A stretch of 16,358 bases of DNA, from assembly GCA_021742025.1 (NCBI GenBank), contig JAIOWT010000015.1, forward strand, positions 1 through 16,358, given 5' to 3'. The translations under genes and the position numbers were made by a program. Origin of the DNA: Candidatus Nanopelagicales bacterium. Its GTDB lineage: Bacteria > Actinomycetota > Actinomycetes > S36-B12 > UBA5976. Under the pieces are notes generated by a model. It saw nothing but the letters and a program-made list of their open reading frames with translations, searched no databases and had not been told where the DNA came from. Below are positions 14,995 to 16,358 of this stretch, one piece after another (the stretch's first letter is position 1; each line of letters starts with the position of its first letter).

Positions 14995-16358
14995 ATGTCC
15001 AATCTTGGACTCAAAACCGCTGACGATGCACTTAAGTACATCAAGGACAACAACATTCGATTTCTTGACGTCCGCTTCTGTGATTTGCCGGGCGTTATGC
15101 AGCATTTCAACGTTCCTGTTGAATCTGTGGATGCTGATTTCTTCGCAGGCGGCCAAATGTTTGATGGCTCTTCGATTCGCGGTTTCCAGTCAATTCATGA
15201 ATCCGATCTAAAGTTACTGGCGGATGTAACGACTGCTTATGTGGATCCATTCCGCAAAGAAAAGACTTTAGTTATGAACTTCTCAGTTCATGATCCATTC
15301 TCCGATGAGCCATACGCTCGCGACCCTCGTAACGTTGCGGCAAAAGCTGAGGCTTACTTAACTTCAACTGGTATTGCAGATACTGCGTTCTTTGCTCCAG
15401 AAGCCGAGTTCTTTGTATTCGATTCCGCGCGCTTTAAGACCAGCACTAACGAATCGACGTACCAAGTAGATTCCATTGAAGGCGCCTGGAATGCGGGCAA
15501 TGAATTCAATGCAGATGGCAGCGATAACAGAGGTTACAAGACCCGCATCAAGGGTGGTTACTTCCCAGTTTCTCCAACTGATCAAATGGCTGATCTGCGC
15601 GACCAGATGGTTGTGCGATTAGCTGAAGTTGGATTACTAGTTGAGCGTTCACATCACGAGGTTGGCACTGCCGGTCAGATGGAAATCAACTACCGCTTTA
15701 ACACTTTGCTTAAAGCGGCAGATGAAGTGATGTTGTTTAAGTATGTAATTCGTAACACAGCTTGGGAAGGTGGCAAGACTGCAACCTTCATGCCAAAGCC
15801 ACTTTTTGGCGACAACGGCTCCGGTATGCACGTGCACCAATCACTATGGACAAACGGATCACCGTTGTTTTATGACGAGCGCGGGTACGGTGGACTATCG
15901 GACCTTGCTCGCTGGTACATAGGTGGCATCTTGAAGCATGCGCCATCACTACTTGCCTTCACAAACCCAACAGTTAACTCCTACCGTCGTTTAGTGCCAG
16001 GGTACGAAGCTCCAGTGAACTTGGTTTACTCGCAACGAAATCGCTCTGCATGTCTTCGAATTCCAGTAACTGGGAGTAACCCGAAGGCAAAGCGAATTGA
16101 ATTCCGTTGCCCAGATCCGTCTAGCAATCCTTACTTGGCATTTGCTGCCATGTTGATGGCTGGACTAGATGGAATTAAGAACAAAATTGAGCCACACGCT
16201 CCAGTTGATAAAGACCTTTACGAATTGCCACCTGAAGAAGCTGCAGATATCCCGCAGGTGCCATCGTCATTGCCAGAAGTTCTCGATGCCCTAGAAGCAG
16301 ATCACGAATACTTGCTTGAGGGTGGAGTTTTCACCAAGGATCTAATCGAAACTTGGAT
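14995..16358 (+). CDS. glnA: glutamine synthetase type I (3' end missing)
   Basis: Makes glutamine from glutamate, ammonia and ATP in the cytosol. The ATG at 14995 has GGAGG (14986-14990) 4 nt upstream. The frame runs open to the window edge, showing 454 residues of the roughly 474 usual for the family. Signatures: [17 protein letters not shown] and [15 protein letters not shown] at the N-terminus, the metal-site glutamate in [47 protein letters not shown] and [21 protein letters not shown]409 in [10 protein letters not shown] corresponds to the adenylylated tyrosine, so control by GlnE is possible. The upstream GlnR box points to transcriptional nitrogen control as well. It corresponds to glnA1 in mycobacteria. 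Confidence 0.98.
   Translation, partial: MSNLGLKTADDALKYIKDNNIRFLDVRFCDLPGVMQHFNVPVESVDADFFAGGQMFDGSSIRGFQSIHESDLKLLADVTTAYVDPFRKEKTLVMNFSVHDPFSDEPYARDPRNVAAKAEAYLTSTGIADTAFFAPEAEFFVFDSARFKTSTNESTYQVDSIEGAWNAGNEFNADGSDNRGYKTRIKGGYFPVSPTDQMADLRDQMVVRLAEVGLLVERSHHEVGTAGQMEINYRFNTLLKAADEVMLFKYVIRNTAWEGGKTATFMPKPLFGDNGSGMHVHQSLWTNGSPLFYDERGYGGLSDLARWYIGGILKHAPSLLAFTNPTVNSYRRLVPGYEAPVNLVYSQRNRSACLRIPVTGSNPKAKRIEFRCPDPSSNPYLAFAAMLMAGLDGIKNKIEPHAPVDKDLYELPPEEAADIPQVPSSLPEVLDALEADHEYLLEGGVFTKDLIETW

Noticed and set aside
1..16358. A new defence, biosynthetic or mobile system.
   Set aside because: Almost all genes belong to known housekeeping or widespread families in conserved order, with no toxin, nuclease, integrase, transposase or synthase cluster visible.

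Overview
The window looks like a piece of chromosome from a small-genome, relatively low-GC member of the Actinobacteria, plausibly a planktonic Nanopelagicales (acI)-type lineage. The phylum call rests on gene order: gcvT (minus), pepA, E2 gene, TIGR01777 gene, lipB, lipA, DUF4191 gene, RDD gene, glnA. From memory this matches the M. tuberculosis Rv2211c-Rv2220 neighbourhood. It also rests on an actinobacterial two-lipoyl-domain E2 protein and a GlnR-type operator ahead of glnA. The lineage call is inference from base composition (slightly below 50% GC by eye) and tight packing. There is no rRNA, tRNA, CRISPR array, insertion sequence or phage gene that I can see.

Layout. 1-172 (minus): 5' end of gcvT. 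292-5143 (plus): pepA, lpdA (E3) and sucB/dlaT (E2). 5186-7350 (plus): a TIGR01777 NAD(P)-binding protein and an FAD amine-oxidase-like protein. 7347-10282 (minus): an MMPL exporter overlapping by 4 bp a downstream S51-type (peptidase E-like) hydrolase. 10401-13458 (plus): lipB, a four-helix membrane protein of unknown function, lipA, a DUF4191 membrane protein and a 66-residue membrane protein. 13468-14773 (minus): an RDD membrane protein followed by a polysaccharide-deacetylase-family enzyme. 14995 to the end (plus): glnA, cut by the window edge. No gap between genes exceeds about 220 bp.

The main theme is lipoate metabolism. LipB transfers octanoate from acyl carrier protein and LipA inserts sulfur. 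The products are used by the E2 lipoyl domains, are reoxidised by E3 (LpdA), and also serve the glycine cleavage system to which GcvT belongs. PepA and GlnA are housekeeping neighbours. The MMPL/S51 pair and the FAD oxidoreductase are additions relative to the mycobacterial order.

The most notable non-coding signals are four. First, a four-half-site, 11-bp-periodic GlnR box (14887-14924) before glnA. Second, TANNNT boxes 6-7 nt before the start codons of gcvT, lipB, lipA and the RDD gene, suggesting leaderless mRNAs. Third, a perfect 38-bp inverted repeat inside the sucB linker regions; flipping the DNA between its arms would keep an open reading frame. Fourth, a 15-bp tandem repeat in the RDD/glnA intergenic region. 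I did not find a convincing entirely new multi-gene system; the sucB inverted repeat is the least expected structure.
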